This document shows positions 23,660 to 33,382 of a DNA stretch of 64,000 nt, one piece after another (position 1 is the stretch's first letter; the number at the start of each line of letters is the position of its first letter). The translations under genes and the position numbers were made by a program. Below the pieces are notes generated by a model that ran no database searches, had not been told where the DNA came from, and saw only the letters and a program-made list of their open reading frames with translations. Source of the stretch: Lachnospiraceae bacterium V9D3004 (GTDB lineage Bacteria > Bacillota > Clostridia > Lachnospirales > Lachnospiraceae); the NCBI GenBank assembly GCA_000621985.1, contig JHWW01000011.1:48772-112771 (forward strand), given 5' to 3'.

Positions 23660-25339
23660 TTACAGGCTTTCCTTCCACTCGTTTGCAAGCAGCTTCATCT
23701 CTTTCGCATTACCGAGCACCGACTCTGTTATCCGGGTGCCTCCGGTAATTCTCGCAAGCTCCTCCACGATCTCACTGTCATCAAGCAACCTTATCTGAGT
23801 TCTTGTGCGTCCCGAATCAATTATTTTTTCTATCACAAAATGATTGTCAGCCATAGCTGCGATCTGTGGCAGGTGTGTAATACATATGACCTGATGTGAA
23901 GCGGAAATGACTGCAAGCTTCTCAGATACCATCTGCGCCGTTCTGCCGCTTATACCCGTATCTATCTCATCGAATATAAGCGTATGTATCTCATCACTGT
24001 CAGCAAGTACCGACTTGATCGCAAGCATTATTCTTGACAATTCTCCGCCCGATGCAACTTTTGCAAGCGGTCTGAACGGTTCGCCGGGATTTGCTGCTAT
24101 AAGAAAACCGATATCATCCATACCGTTCGCGCCATAAGAATCGGCGGCTTTGAATTCTATATCAAAGCAGTTCGCCGGAAAATTAAGATCACACAGTGCA
24201 TTTCCTATAAGCACCTTAAGTGATTCGGCAGCTTTTTTTCTGATATCCGTTAACTTATTGCTTTCCTTAAGTAATTCCTGTTCATTTTTATCATAAGATG
24301 CTTTTAATGTTCTTAGCGTTTCCTCATAATCACGATACGTATCTCTCTTTTTACATATCTCGTCATAATGCTCCATCGTAAGCTCATAAGTTCCGCCGTA
24401 CTTGGAATACAACCGTCTCAGAGAATCAAGTCTCATGTCGATCTCATTGAACTTTTCTCTGTCAAATGTATAATCATTGACATATGAGGACAATTCTCTT
24501 GAAAGATCCGACAGTATGCTGTCTACATCCACCAGCGTCATCCTGTAATTATCTATATCGTGATCAAGCTCTGCTGCCTCATTTATATTCATAAGCGCTT
24601 CACTTACTACTGCGGATGCTCCTCTGTCATTATTACCGACAAGTTCATATACATTTCCCATTATCTCAATGATCTTTTCCGAATTGGATAATCTCCTGTA
24701 TTCCTCTTCAAGCGATTCTTCCTCTCCGGGATTAAGGTTCATGTTTTCAATCTCATTTATCTCATATTCAAGAAAATCAAGTTCTCTCTGTCTCTCATCA
24801 TCAGATAGTTTCATTGAAGAAAGTTCTTTTGATAGCCTTTTGTACTCACTGTACAGTGAACTCACTTTTTCTTTAACGGGTGTTACCTCATCAGCCGCAT
24901 ATCTGTCGATTATGGCAAGATGTTTTTCGGGATAAAGAAGTGACTGATGTTCATGTTGTCCGTGAATATCGATAAGTATTGCCGAGATATTCTTAAGCAT
25001 GGCAAGCGTTACCGTCTCACCGTTCACCCTGCAGGTACTTCTTCCTCCGGCATATTTCCTTGATATGACAAGTCGGTCTTCTTCAGGGAACACTTCGTAT
25101 TCCTTCAGCAATTCCCATTCTTCTCCGGAAGGTTCGAATATCATCTCCACAAGAGCAAATGTTTCGCCGTTCCTTACCATATCAGGCGACATCTTACCGC
25201 CAAGCGCTATATTTATCGAGCCCATTATTACAGATTTTCCAACGCCGGTCTCGCCTGTAAGAATATTGAGATTGTCATCGAATTCGACTTCAATATCCTC
25301 TACAACGGCAAGATTCTTTACGTGCAAATATGTCAGCAT
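23660..25339 (-). CDS. recN: DNA repair ATPase RecN
   Basis: A 559-residue SMC-like protein of normal RecN length. The N-terminal Walker A GETGVGKS is at residues 29-36, followed by the long helical region (about 150-370) and the C-terminal Walker B HTLIFDEIDTGISG with signature ASGGELSRIMLA. RecN holds broken DNA ends together during recombinational repair. It starts 15 bases after the DUF4340 gene and lies before hydE; in many Clostridia recN instead follows argR, so the neighbours here are unusual. Confidence 0.95.
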   Translation of the reverse strand: MLTYLHVKNLAVVEDIEVEFDDNLNILTGETGVGKSVIMGSINIALGGKMSPDMVRNGETFALVEMIFEPSGEEWELLKEYEVFPEEDRLVISRKYAGGRSTCRVNGETVTLAMLKNISAILIDIHGQHEHQSLLYPEKHLAIIDRYAADEVTPVKEKVSSLYSEYKRLSKELSSMKLSDDERQRELDFLEYEINEIENMNLNPGEEESLEEEYRRLSNSEKIIEIMGNVYELVGNNDRGASAVVSEALMNINEAAELDHDIDNYRMTLVDVDSILSDLSRELSSYVNDYTFDREKFNEIDMRLDSLRRLYSKYGGTYELTMEHYDEICKKRDTYRDYEETLRTLKASYDKNEQELLKESNKLTDIRKKAAESLKVLIGNALCDLNFPANCFDIEFKAADSYGANGMDDIGFLIAANPGEPFRPLAKVASGGELSRIMLAIKSVLADSDEIHTLIFDEIDTGISGRTAQMVSEKLAVISASHQVICITHLPQIAAMADNHFVIEKIIDSGRTRTQIRLLDDSEIVEELARITGGTRITESVLGNAKEMKLLANEWKESL

Positions 25340-25354
25340 TCACTTCTTTCCTTT

Positions 25355-26929
25355 CTACAGCTCCTTAAGGAACTCCTCATACTTTGTGATCAGTGTATCA
25401 ATTCCCCTCTTATCCGTGAGGAAATATCTCATTCCATTCCTGTCGACATGGTAGAAATTATCACCATCATACGGAAGGAACTTCACAACAGTCTCTCCGC
25501 CGTCGTTAAGATGATAAGTTATCGTAAGCACTGGTTTATCACTGTTTGAGACTTTATCCTGATCGGCTTCTCCTGAGAATTCAAGCAGATATGCAAATGC
25601 ATACAGGTCAAGAGCCTTCTGTTCGTCGACTTTTTTACCGTTCACATAATAGACATTGATAGTGTCTTTTTTCTTCTTGATAGCTCCCGGTTCCGGAGTA
25701 TTCTCGGGTTTTTCATCCTTTCGCTCGATCGTAAGATCAGTATCGCCGAATTGTACATCGAAGCTTTTGATATCTTCGATCAGCTTTGCATATACACATC
25801 CGTCGGCAACATCATACGGCGTATAACCATAGAGTTTTTCGGCATCTTCTGCAGCCATTGAATATATATTGGCTGTACCGTCCGGTCTGACATAACATAT
25901 CTCTTTTGTTGTATCATCATCATTGATTGTAACAGGAGCACTTATATCAAGGACGTAATCATGATATTCTCTTTCACTTTCCGGCACAGGAGTCGTCACC
26001 GCATTTTCTCCATCGGTTGTCCCCGTTCCCGAATCAACGGCATCCGTTCCGGTATCTCCGGTTCCGTCTGTATCATCTGAACCCACGGAATAATATCTGA
26101 TCTTAACTGTTGCGACCGGATCGTCAAGTCCGTATTTTTCATATTCTTCCGTGTTAAATGCTACGCAGTTCTCGAATTCAATAGATGAATACAGGCTTAA
26201 CTTTTCTTTCCATCTGTCGGTATCGGCAAGCACATCCTTATACGGTTTAGTTATCTCCCATGAATAATAACCTTTACTGTTTTCTTCACCCAGATAGGCA
26301 GCTGCAAAATCCATGCCTTCCTTAGTCTTAACGGCAACTTCGGTTATATAATCACTCTGTATATCCGGTGCATCGATTATGTCAGTCATTTCAATAAGTG
26401 TTCTTGTAAACGGCCTGTAATAATCCGACGTCATGGAATATATCTTCTTATCATCATCCACCATAGCATAATAATTCTCTTCCTTTGTGGGAACCTGAAT
26501 ACCAAGCTTTACGCTGTGTGATGAACCGTCTTTCATATTGACCGTATACGATACAGCGGGTGAATCAAGACCGAATTCCTTAAGATCATCCGCACTCTCC
26601 GTGATTACTTTAACAGCCGTTACCGAAGACAACGCCTCGAACATCTCGTCCATCCTGTCTTCGCTCATCGGCACTTCCGTATCTTTCTGTTTAAAACTTC
26701 CTTCTTCATTAATGATAGTTACGGACTGACCCTCATGCGTATAGAGAATAGATTCTATGTCATCCGAATTAACTCCGAACAGCTGAATAGCTTCTTTTTC
26801 TTCGGTTTCTTTTTCCTCTTCTTCTCTTTTTTTCTCATCATCATAATTCTGAAATATGACGTAACCGACTCCAAGACCCGCTACAATCACAAGTAACAGG
26901 ATCAATGTTACAAGCTGCTTCTTTTTCAT
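25355..26929 (-). CDS. DUF4340 membrane-anchored protein of a Gld-type ABC system
   Basis: A 524-residue protein with one N-terminal membrane helix (about 5-26), a strongly charged Lys/Glu coiled stretch (30-47) and a long outside part containing the DUF4340 pattern (LFGVNSDDIESILY, LKEFGLDSPAVSYTV, VKLG). There is an Asp/Gly/Thr-rich linker around residue 290. DUF4340 proteins are regularly encoded after GldG-like proteins and ABC-2 permeases, as here. Its ATG overlaps the stop of the GldG-like gene. The role, perhaps as an extracytoplasmic subunit, is unproven. Confidence 0.85.
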   Translation of the reverse strand: MKKKQLVTLILLLVIVAGLGVGYVIFQNYDDEKKREEEEKETEEKEAIQLFGVNSDDIESILYTHEGQSVTIINEEGSFKQKDTEVPMSEDRMDEMFEALSSVTAVKVITESADDLKEFGLDSPAVSYTVNMKDGSSHSVKLGIQVPTKEENYYAMVDDDKKIYSMTSDYYRPFTRTLIEMTDIIDAPDIQSDYITEVAVKTKEGMDFAAAYLGEENSKGYYSWEITKPYKDVLADTDRWKEKLSLYSSIEFENCVAFNTEEYEKYGLDDPVATVKIRYYSVGSDDTDGTGDTGTDAVDSGTGTTDGENAVTTPVPESEREYHDYVLDISAPVTINDDDTTKEICYVRPDGTANIYSMAAEDAEKLYGYTPYDVADGCVYAKLIEDIKSFDVQFGDTDLTIERKDEKPENTPEPGAIKKKKDTINVYYVNGKKVDEQKALDLYAFAYLLEFSGEADQDKVSNSDKPVLTITYHLNDGGETVVKFLPYDGDNFYHVDRNGMRYFLTDKRGIDTLITKYEEFLKEL

Positions 26930-28365
26930 TAACGTTTCCTCCTAAAGAACCATACCGCAAATCCGGCTGCAAGTATTCCAAGCGGAAGAATTATTATAAC
27001 TATTACTGCCCATACAGTAGCTTCCTTCTGGTCTACCTCAAGATATACAGAATCAAGACTTCTCTGAGGAATGGTGATCGACTCTTTTTCACCCATCCAG
27101 TCAAGAGACTTGATGAGAAGATCCACGTTGGAATTGTTATACAGATTGAGCAGATCGGCTTTGAACATATACGGGCTGGCAAATATTACCACCTTCGATG
27201 TCTTATCCTTATAAGTATCCGAAGCCTGTATTACAAAGTCGAACGGTCCGTCTATATCCCCTTCTTCCTTTTCGAGCACTTCCTGGGGATTAACTTTACC
27301 ATACGCGTCATCACTTGATTTTACGATGGATTTTACGGTAAGTGTACTTCTTAAGTTTGAAGCGTCTTCAAGCGTAAGAGCTCTTGATATCGGCGCTATG
27401 ACGATATCTTTTCCGGCAAAATCTTTTGATATGTCATCTTCGATCGATGAGAATTCAGCAACCGCATAAGCAGGTCCACCTTCTGTGTAGTATCCTTTTC
27501 CTTCAAATACCACCGGTTTTTGCGCCTTTACTCCGTAATACTCTATAAGATTATCGTAATTAGGCATATCTTCATTGGAATATGCAAGAGATAATACCGC
27601 TCTTCCTCCGTTATCAAGATATTCCTTATACATCTTAAGTTCCTGATCGGATATATCGGTCGTCGGTCCGTTTATGAATAATATATCGCAGTCTTCCGGT
27701 ATAGACTCCGATGTACGCGCATCGAAATCCTCAACAGTCACATTGGCTTTATTGATCAGCTGAAGAGTGTCATGCTCCAGTTCGGTCTCACCATGTGATT
27801 TTACTTCATACATTTTGGTTCTTGACGCATCATCAAGCGTCACGAATTTGATAGCTGAAGTTATCTGTCCCTCCGCATCAAGATTATAATGATATTCATA
27901 GCTGTACGACGAATAATTCATTGAATAATCTTCAAGATACATATCATCAAAAGGTATGAATCTGCTTGCATCATTTGATTCATTTACAACTATTACATCA
28001 TTTCCTTTAAGTTCGCTGTCGGTATACTGTGAAGCAAATTGCGGATATAATTCAGGATCCTTCCACTTCACCGATATATGAGGCAGCTTATCATACTGGT
28101 CAATCACATTCTGAAGTACCTCATATTCTTCATTCTCTTTTGCAAGATAATAGATTGTTATATCGTCATTTAACTCTTCAGCGCATTTCTTTGTCTCATC
28201 CGTCAGCGTATATACATTCTCCTTCGTCAGATCGACTTTGATACCAAGTCTTCCCACAAAAAGATTCAATATTATTACAATGGCAATAACCGCCACAATG
28301 ACTATGGAATTATACATGCCCTGCTTAAAATTCCTGCCTGACAGGGCTTTCTTATTATCGTTCAT
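26929..28365 (-). CDS. GldG-like ABC transporter auxiliary protein
   Basis: A 478-residue protein with an N-terminal membrane helix (about 20-40), an extracytoplasmic domain of the ABC_transp_aux/GldG type (VDLTKENVYTLTDETKK, ITIYYLAKENEEY, DILFINGPTTDISDQELKMYKEYL in outline) and a C-terminal helix (about 450-472) with a basic tail. It joins the permease at 28387 and the ATPase at 29250 to form a complex like the gliding-associated GldAFG of Bacteroidota. In Clostridia the role is unknown and need not involve motility. Confidence 0.85.
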   Translation of the reverse strand: MNDNKKALSGRNFKQGMYNSIVIVAVIAIVIILNLFVGRLGIKVDLTKENVYTLTDETKKCAEELNDDITIYYLAKENEEYEVLQNVIDQYDKLPHISVKWKDPELYPQFASQYTDSELKGNDVIVVNESNDASRFIPFDDMYLEDYSMNYSSYSYEYHYNLDAEGQITSAIKFVTLDDASRTKMYEVKSHGETELEHDTLQLINKANVTVEDFDARTSESIPEDCDILFINGPTTDISDQELKMYKEYLDNGGRAVLSLAYSNEDMPNYDNLIEYYGVKAQKPVVFEGKGYYTEGGPAYAVAEFSSIEDDISKDFAGKDIVIAPISRALTLEDASNLRSTLTVKSIVKSSDDAYGKVNPQEVLEKEEGDIDGPFDFVIQASDTYKDKTSKVVIFASPYMFKADLLNLYNNSNVDLLIKSLDWMGEKESITIPQRSLDSVYLEVDQKEATVWAVIVIIILPLGILAAGFAVWFFRRKR

Positions 28366-28386
28366 GTTCCCTCTCTCCTTCCTTGA

Positions 28387-29250
28387 TCAGCTCCATCTCT
28401 TCTTCTTGATTCTCATTACCGTAAGAAACAGGAACACGAATATAACACTAAGATAATATACAAGAGATGTAACATTCATTATTCCCAGTGAAAAATCTCT
28501 ATAACGATCCACAACCGAAAACCATCCGGCTATGTTATTGATGAGACCGTCATACAGAGAGGGTTCCACAAAATATACAACCGCACATGCCGCTTCTCCC
28601 GCAACGAATATTCCTGCAGTAACGGCAACCTTATGCATCATAAGATGCGCTATCGCCGATATCACAGCTACGATAACGCCCATAATAACCCAGACGGATA
28701 CATTGTCCGTGGGAAGCAGATTGGTCAGATTGGTCATAATATATGTGAATATCATAACGATAAATGATATTACGGCCGCTATTACCTGGCTCTCGGTCAG
28801 AGATGATATGAACATTCCGATTGCAATATACGAAGCGCCCATCAGGAAGAATCCGAGTATCGAACTGTACGCCTCGCCAAGATCCGCCTCTCCGTACATC
28901 TTCATTATTGCCGGATATGCACATATGATCACCATTCCGATTCCGAATAATGTTATCAGCGCAAGATATTTTCCCATAACGATCTTACCGATCGATACCG
29001 GCGACGTAAGAAGCAGCTGGTCAGTCTTCTGCCTGTTTTCTTCCGCAAGTATCCTCATCGTTATGATCGGGATAATAAGTATTATAAGAAATGTTATAGC
29101 ATTTAACGTTACCGAAAAATCCGATACCATGCTGAGCAGATTAACCACAAAGAAATATATTCCGATGATGATGAGCATTATAGCAAGAAATACACATCCG
29201 ATCATGGAGGTAAAATATGCTTTTAATTCTTTCTTATATATCGCAGTCAT
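28387..29250 (-). CDS. ABC-2 permease of the Gld-type system
   Basis: A 287-residue permease with six hydrophobic segments and the ABC-2 start MTAIYKKELKAYFTSMIG. ITMRILAEENRQKTDQLLLTSPVSIGKIVMGKYLA in outline is the conserved cytoplasmic motif of GldF/NosY-like permeases. It starts where the ATPase gene ends (one-base overlap at 29250) and is followed by the GldG-like gene. Confidence 0.88.
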   Translation of the reverse strand: MTAIYKKELKAYFTSMIGCVFLAIMLIIIGIYFFVVNLLSMVSDFSVTLNAITFLIILIIPIITMRILAEENRQKTDQLLLTSPVSIGKIVMGKYLALITLFGIGMVIICAYPAIMKMYGEADLGEAYSSILGFFLMGASYIAIGMFISSLTESQVIAAVISFIVMIFTYIMTNLTNLLPTDNVSVWVIMGVIVAVISAIAHLMMHKVAVTAGIFVAGEAACAVVYFVEPSLYDGLINNIAGWFSVVDRYRDFSLGIMNVTSLVYYLSVIFVFLFLTVMRIKKKRWS

Positions 29251-30245
29251 TATTCATCCACCTCCCCACGGTTCAGCTTATCAATCGTCTTACGTCTTAC
29301 ATTCTGGTCGCTTCCACCTTTTGTAAGTGCAAGGAAGATCTCTTCGAGTGTTACTTCATGCTGCTTCATCTCTATGATAGGCAAGCCCTCATTTGCCATG
29401 GCAAAGAACAATGCTTCACGTATATCACAATTATCTTCTGTTTTGATATTGATCCTTGTTTCATCTTCATTGTCACCGGCAGAATACTCGATCTCCCTGA
29501 TTCCATCCAGTGTTGCTATGATACGCTTAACACTTGCTTCACCGGCCTTAACGGTTACGATAAGTTCCCTTGATTCCTCCATAACCTTGGCGATCCTTGC
29601 AGGCGTATCATATGCCACAAGCTCTCCGTTATTTATAATAATAATCTTGTCGCACACAGCGCTTACTTCCTGCATGATATGTGAACTGAGTAAGATCGTA
29701 TGCTTGGTGCTGAGACTCTTGATAAGCTCACGGATCTCGATTATCTGATTGGGATCAAGTCCCACTGTCGGCTCATCAAGGATAAGCACCTCGGGATAAC
29801 CTATTATGGCACCCGCAAGACCTACTCTCTGCTTGTAACCTTTTGACAGATATTTTATAAGTCTTCCCGATACGTCCTCGATCTTCGTAAGCTGCATGAT
29901 ATCTTTTATCATCTTTGCCTTCTCGGACTTCTTTACTTTCTTTAATTCCGCAACGAAATTAAGGTATTCCTTAACTTTCATGTCCGGATACAGAGGTGGC
30001 TGCTCCGGAAGATAACCTATACTCTTCTTTGCCTTCTCGGGCTCTTCAAAGACATCGAATCCGTTTACGATGGCCTGTCCCGATGTAGCAGATATATATC
30101 CTGTTATAATATTCATGGTTGTGGATTTTCCTGCACCGTTGGGTCCAAGGAAACCTACGACCTCACCATCATCTACAGTAAAAGACAGATCGTTGACAGC
30201 CACATGGCCGTAATAGTCCTTTACGAGGTTTCTTACTTCAATCAA
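29250..30245 (-). CDS. ABC ATPase of the Gld-type system
   Basis: A 331-residue ATPase. The start is taken as the TTG at 30245, which has an AAGGAGG site 8 bases upstream and begins IEVRNLVKDYYG. Walker A GPNGAGKSTT, a signature in SKGYKQRVGLA, Walker B VLILDEPTVGLDP and switch SSH are present. A C-terminal extension of about 100 residues (from EESRELIVTV) is typical of NatA/GldA-type ATPases. It energises the permease encoded next. Confidence 0.88.
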   Translation of the reverse strand: MIEVRNLVKDYYGHVAVNDLSFTVDDGEVVGFLGPNGAGKSTTMNIITGYISATSGQAIVNGFDVFEEPEKAKKSIGYLPEQPPLYPDMKVKEYLNFVAELKKVKKSEKAKMIKDIMQLTKIEDVSGRLIKYLSKGYKQRVGLAGAIIGYPEVLILDEPTVGLDPNQIIEIRELIKSLSTKHTILLSSHIMQEVSAVCDKIIIINNGELVAYDTPARIAKVMEESRELIVTVKAGEASVKRIIATLDGIREIEYSAGDNEDETRINIKTEDNCDIREALFFAMANEGLPIIEMKQHEVTLEEIFLALTKGGSDQNVRRKTIDKLNRGEVDE

Positions 30246-30302
30246 TGGTAATTCCTCCTTGTATATATCATTGTTCAATTTCACTACTATAAAACATGAA
30301 TG

Positions 30303-31439
30303 TCAAAACTTTGTGAACAAATGTGTTTTATCAAGCACAAAACTCAATGCATACAATACGACTCCGTATACGGTCATCTCTATCAGTGCAGATACCGAAT
30401 GAACGGACGTGATATACAGATACACCGGCTGAAGGAACCTGAAATACATATATTCCCTGTAACCGATAAATATCGGACTGAGTCCGAACATGAGTATTAC
30501 AATAATAGGTATGACCATTCCAAGGATCTTCATATTCCCGAACAGTCTCCTTACCAAACAGCAATACCCAGTCACAGTGAACACAAAGACTGCCATACAA
30601 AGCAGTTCATTTGTCCATGACGTTCCGATCCCGGCGAGAGCGATTCCCGCCGACATTATTATTGTCGCAATAATTATCATAACAAGATGATACCCTGATT
30701 CCATGAACAGAACGTGACGGGTACCGGTCCTGTCAAATATCCCGTTTTTCCTGTCATTTATATAATACATGCAGCTTATCAGCCCGCACAGCACAAGCCA
30801 CACCGCAAACATTCCTCTGATAGGAACAAGCAGATAATCCGTGTCTTCTTCGATCTTACCGCCTTCGGAATACATTCTTTCGAATATATTGCCTTCTATC
30901 TCTTCATCATCATATATTCTCTGAAGCTCTTCATCCGTCAGTTTATCACCTGATTCGATCAGGTTCTTTACATAATAATGATATATCTCTTTATTGTAAT
31001 ACGGATACAGTGAACTGTAAAGCCTCTCTCTTGCAACAAGTAACGCGAGTGTATTTTCTCTCTCAACGATCTTTACCTGAGGTATCACTTCATTTTCTCT
31101 TGCAGCCTGTGCTATGGAGTCCTCTATATCTTTACCGAATATCCAGAGTGCATCAGCACCCCCGCTTTTTACACAGTTATAACCTTCATCTGCCGAATCA
31201 GTCTTTTCGTAATTGATTATTGAATCCGAATTCATTATTTTATCTATGATATCCGAAGATACTTCACAGGTTTCATCTTCGTTATACAGCAATATAGTGA
31301 TAATTCCTTTATCGGAGCCCGTCATGATATTAACGGACACGGCAAGTAAGGGAGCAATAAGTATTATCAGTACAAAGCTCCATCTCTTTATCAGTCTCTT
31401 ATTGAGCATAACATACCATGTAATGATCTTTTTTAACAT
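30303..31439 (-). CDS. ABC-2 exporter permease, second of two
   Basis: A 378-residue permease with one N-terminal membrane helix (about 20-38), an extracytoplasmic domain of about 180 residues, then five or six C-terminal helices, the layout of ABC-2 half-permeases such as YhaP or LinH types. It overlaps the first permease gene (31433-32665) by 7 bases. With that protein and the ATPase at 32681 it forms an exporter of unknown substrate. Confidence 0.82.
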   Translation of the reverse strand: MLKKIITWYVMLNKRLIKRWSFVLIILIAPLLAVSVNIMTGSDKGIITILLYNEDETCEVSSDIIDKIMNSDSIINYEKTDSADEGYNCVKSGGADALWIFGKDIEDSIAQAARENEVIPQVKIVERENTLALLVARERLYSSLYPYYNKEIYHYYVKNLIESGDKLTDEELQRIYDDEEIEGNIFERMYSEGGKIEEDTDYLLVPIRGMFAVWLVLCGLISCMYYINDRKNGIFDRTGTRHVLFMESGYHLVMIIIATIIMSAGIALAGIGTSWTNELLCMAVFVFTVTGYCCLVRRLFGNMKILGMVIPIIVILMFGLSPIFIGYREYMYFRFLQPVYLYITSVHSVSALIEMTVYGVVLYALSFVLDKTHLFTKF

Positions 31440-32665
31440 ATTACTCTTCTCCTTGCCAGATAAGAGCCGACGATGCCGACAGCCGTATATCCCGTCATTC
31501 CCGCGATACAGACCGGGGAAAGTTCACCTTTAACACATGAAGCCATGTAATCTGCCGCAACTCCCGTAGGAAGTATATTACCAATTATCTGCACCCAGTC
31601 GGGGAAGAACTGTTCCGGATAAAAACAGCCGGATACATATCCCATTCCTATACTCAACAGGAACAATACCAGTACACTTCCTGCGATCCCTTCCATTATC
31701 TCATATACAAAATACTGTATTATCGTTATCATAACCATCACGGGGATTATCTTAAGAAATATTCCCCAAAGTCCGGCGATCTGAGCATCCTGCCATTCCT
31801 CGAAAGTTATGAACCCTCCCGATATGACAATTGACATAAAGCCCCATACTATAAGTGCCGTTACTATCATTACAGTAAGAAAAGGTATATATTCACCTGT
31901 TAACTGTGTCCATATATTATATCCTTTTGATAAACACAGTTTTTGAAATGAACGGTTCCTTCCCGTAAAGTATATTAAGCTTCCAATCCCTGCAAGAAAC
32001 AAAAATACAACTGTTATCCCGCACAGATAATAGGAAGCAGTCGACAGTTCATTTCCGGTTCCGATACGTGTTACTTCACCCATTTTTTCACGGTTAAGTA
32101 CAGTACCGATATACCTTGTATTAATATCTATGATCTGAAGATCAGACATGTTTCCGTTGCCGGCTTCCTCATTTGCGCGCTCTGCGGCATATATAGAAGA
32201 CTGCGAACCTGTAATATAATCCGAAAACGATTCAATGATCTCCTCCAATGCCATTCCGGCAATATCTTTCACATCTTCACCGAATACATAGTCGATCTTT
32301 TTGTCATTTTTACCATTACGGACTGCATCCATGAATCCGTCATTTATTATAAGATATGATATATATTCTCCGCTCTCATACCGCTTCTTTGCCTCTTCAA
32401 GTGTTACCTGTTCAAGTTCCATAATGAACCTTGTCGCATCAAGAGACTGCAGCGCTTCCACTCCCGAACTGAAAAAATAATTGTTAAAATCACCGACCAC
32501 ACCGATCTTTACTTTTTTGGTATTATTATCAAGACTGTTACCGATAAATAATCCGGCAACAACAAGAACACTGCCACATAATATGACAGTGCCGGATATA
32601 ATGACCGGAAGCAGTTTAAGCATCCGTTTGAAGTTAACCTGAATGTATCTTGACAGTGCTTTCAT
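31433..32665 (-). CDS. ABC-2 exporter permease, first of two
   Basis: A 410-residue protein with the same layout as its neighbour: helix at about 18-40, an outside domain to about residue 205, and a cluster of C-terminal helices. It begins 15 bases after the ATPase gene ends. The two permeases are clearly related in form but distinct in sequence, which implies a heterodimeric channel. Confidence 0.82.
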   Translation of the reverse strand: MKALSRYIQVNFKRMLKLLPVIISGTVILCGSVLVVAGLFIGNSLDNNTKKVKIGVVGDFNNYFFSSGVEALQSLDATRFIMELEQVTLEEAKKRYESGEYISYLIINDGFMDAVRNGKNDKKIDYVFGEDVKDIAGMALEEIIESFSDYITGSQSSIYAAERANEEAGNGNMSDLQIIDINTRYIGTVLNREKMGEVTRIGTGNELSTASYYLCGITVVFLFLAGIGSLIYFTGRNRSFQKLCLSKGYNIWTQLTGEYIPFLTVMIVTALIVWGFMSIVISGGFITFEEWQDAQIAGLWGIFLKIIPVMVMITIIQYFVYEIMEGIAGSVLVLFLLSIGMGYVSGCFYPEQFFPDWVQIIGNILPTGVAADYMASCVKGELSPVCIAGMTGYTAVGIVGSYLARRRVIC

Positions 32666-32680
32666 ATCTCCTCCGGATAT

Positions 32681-33355
32681 TTACATAAGAGCTGCAAGCC
32701 TGTGCGCATCTCCGTCGTACACATAATCGGTGAATACTCCGTCTTTTAAGAGCACACATCTGTTACACAGTCCTATCTCATATAACTCATGGGTTGCCAT
32801 CAGTATTGTTCCTCCGTCACCCACGTATTGCCTGAAATAATCATATATGCTGTCCTTACATACAATGTCAAGGGCAGCACAGGGTTCATCAAGAAGCAAT
32901 ACATCCGGGTGACCTACCACCGTGCAACCGATAGACAGTCTTTTTTTCATTCCTCCGGACATTTTGCTCACAGTCGTTTTAATAAATGAATCGATACCGA
33001 GCATGGCAAGAACACCATTTTCAAGTTCTCTCTCGATATCTTTTTTCTCAGCCCATAGCAGCAGATTATCCATTGCAGATAATTCTTCCATAAGGGCATT
33101 GCCCTGCGGCACATAACCTACAGTCTTTCTTCTTGTCTTAGGATCGGTTAAGAGATTACTTCCGCCACATTCGAATACTCCCGAATCCGCAGCAAGAGCT
33201 CCCGCAAGGATTGACAATAAAGTAGATTTACCGGAACCATTGTTTCCAATGATTCCGATAATCTCACCTTTACCGGCCTTAAGATCTATTCCCTTAAGAA
33301 CCTCTTTTTTCTTATATCTCTTCTTAATTCCGCTGATATTGATATACTCGCTCAT
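32681..33355 (-). CDS. ABC exporter ATPase
   Basis: A 224-residue ATPase with Walker A GNNGSGKST, signature KMSGGMKKRLSIG, Walker B VLLLDEPCAALD and switch ATHEL. It serves the two permeases downstream. An AGGTG site precedes the ATG at 33355, 27 bases after the stop of the repeat-rich protein, which may therefore be part of the same system. Confidence 0.9.
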   Translation of the reverse strand: MSEYINISGIKKRYKKKEVLKGIDLKAGKGEIIGIIGNNGSGKSTLLSILAGALAADSGVFECGGSNLLTDPKTRRKTVGYVPQGNALMEELSAMDNLLLWAEKKDIERELENGVLAMLGIDSFIKTTVSKMSGGMKKRLSIGCTVVGHPDVLLLDEPCAALDIVCKDSIYDYFRQYVGDGGTILMATHELYEIGLCNRCVLLKDGVFTDYVYDGDAHRLAALM

Positions 33356-33382
33356 AGCTTACACACCTGTTGTATAGTGTTT

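Noticed and set aside
23587..23688. A 34-residue N-terminal extension of HydE
   Set aside because: The family begins close to the ATG at 23586, which has its own ribosome binding site.
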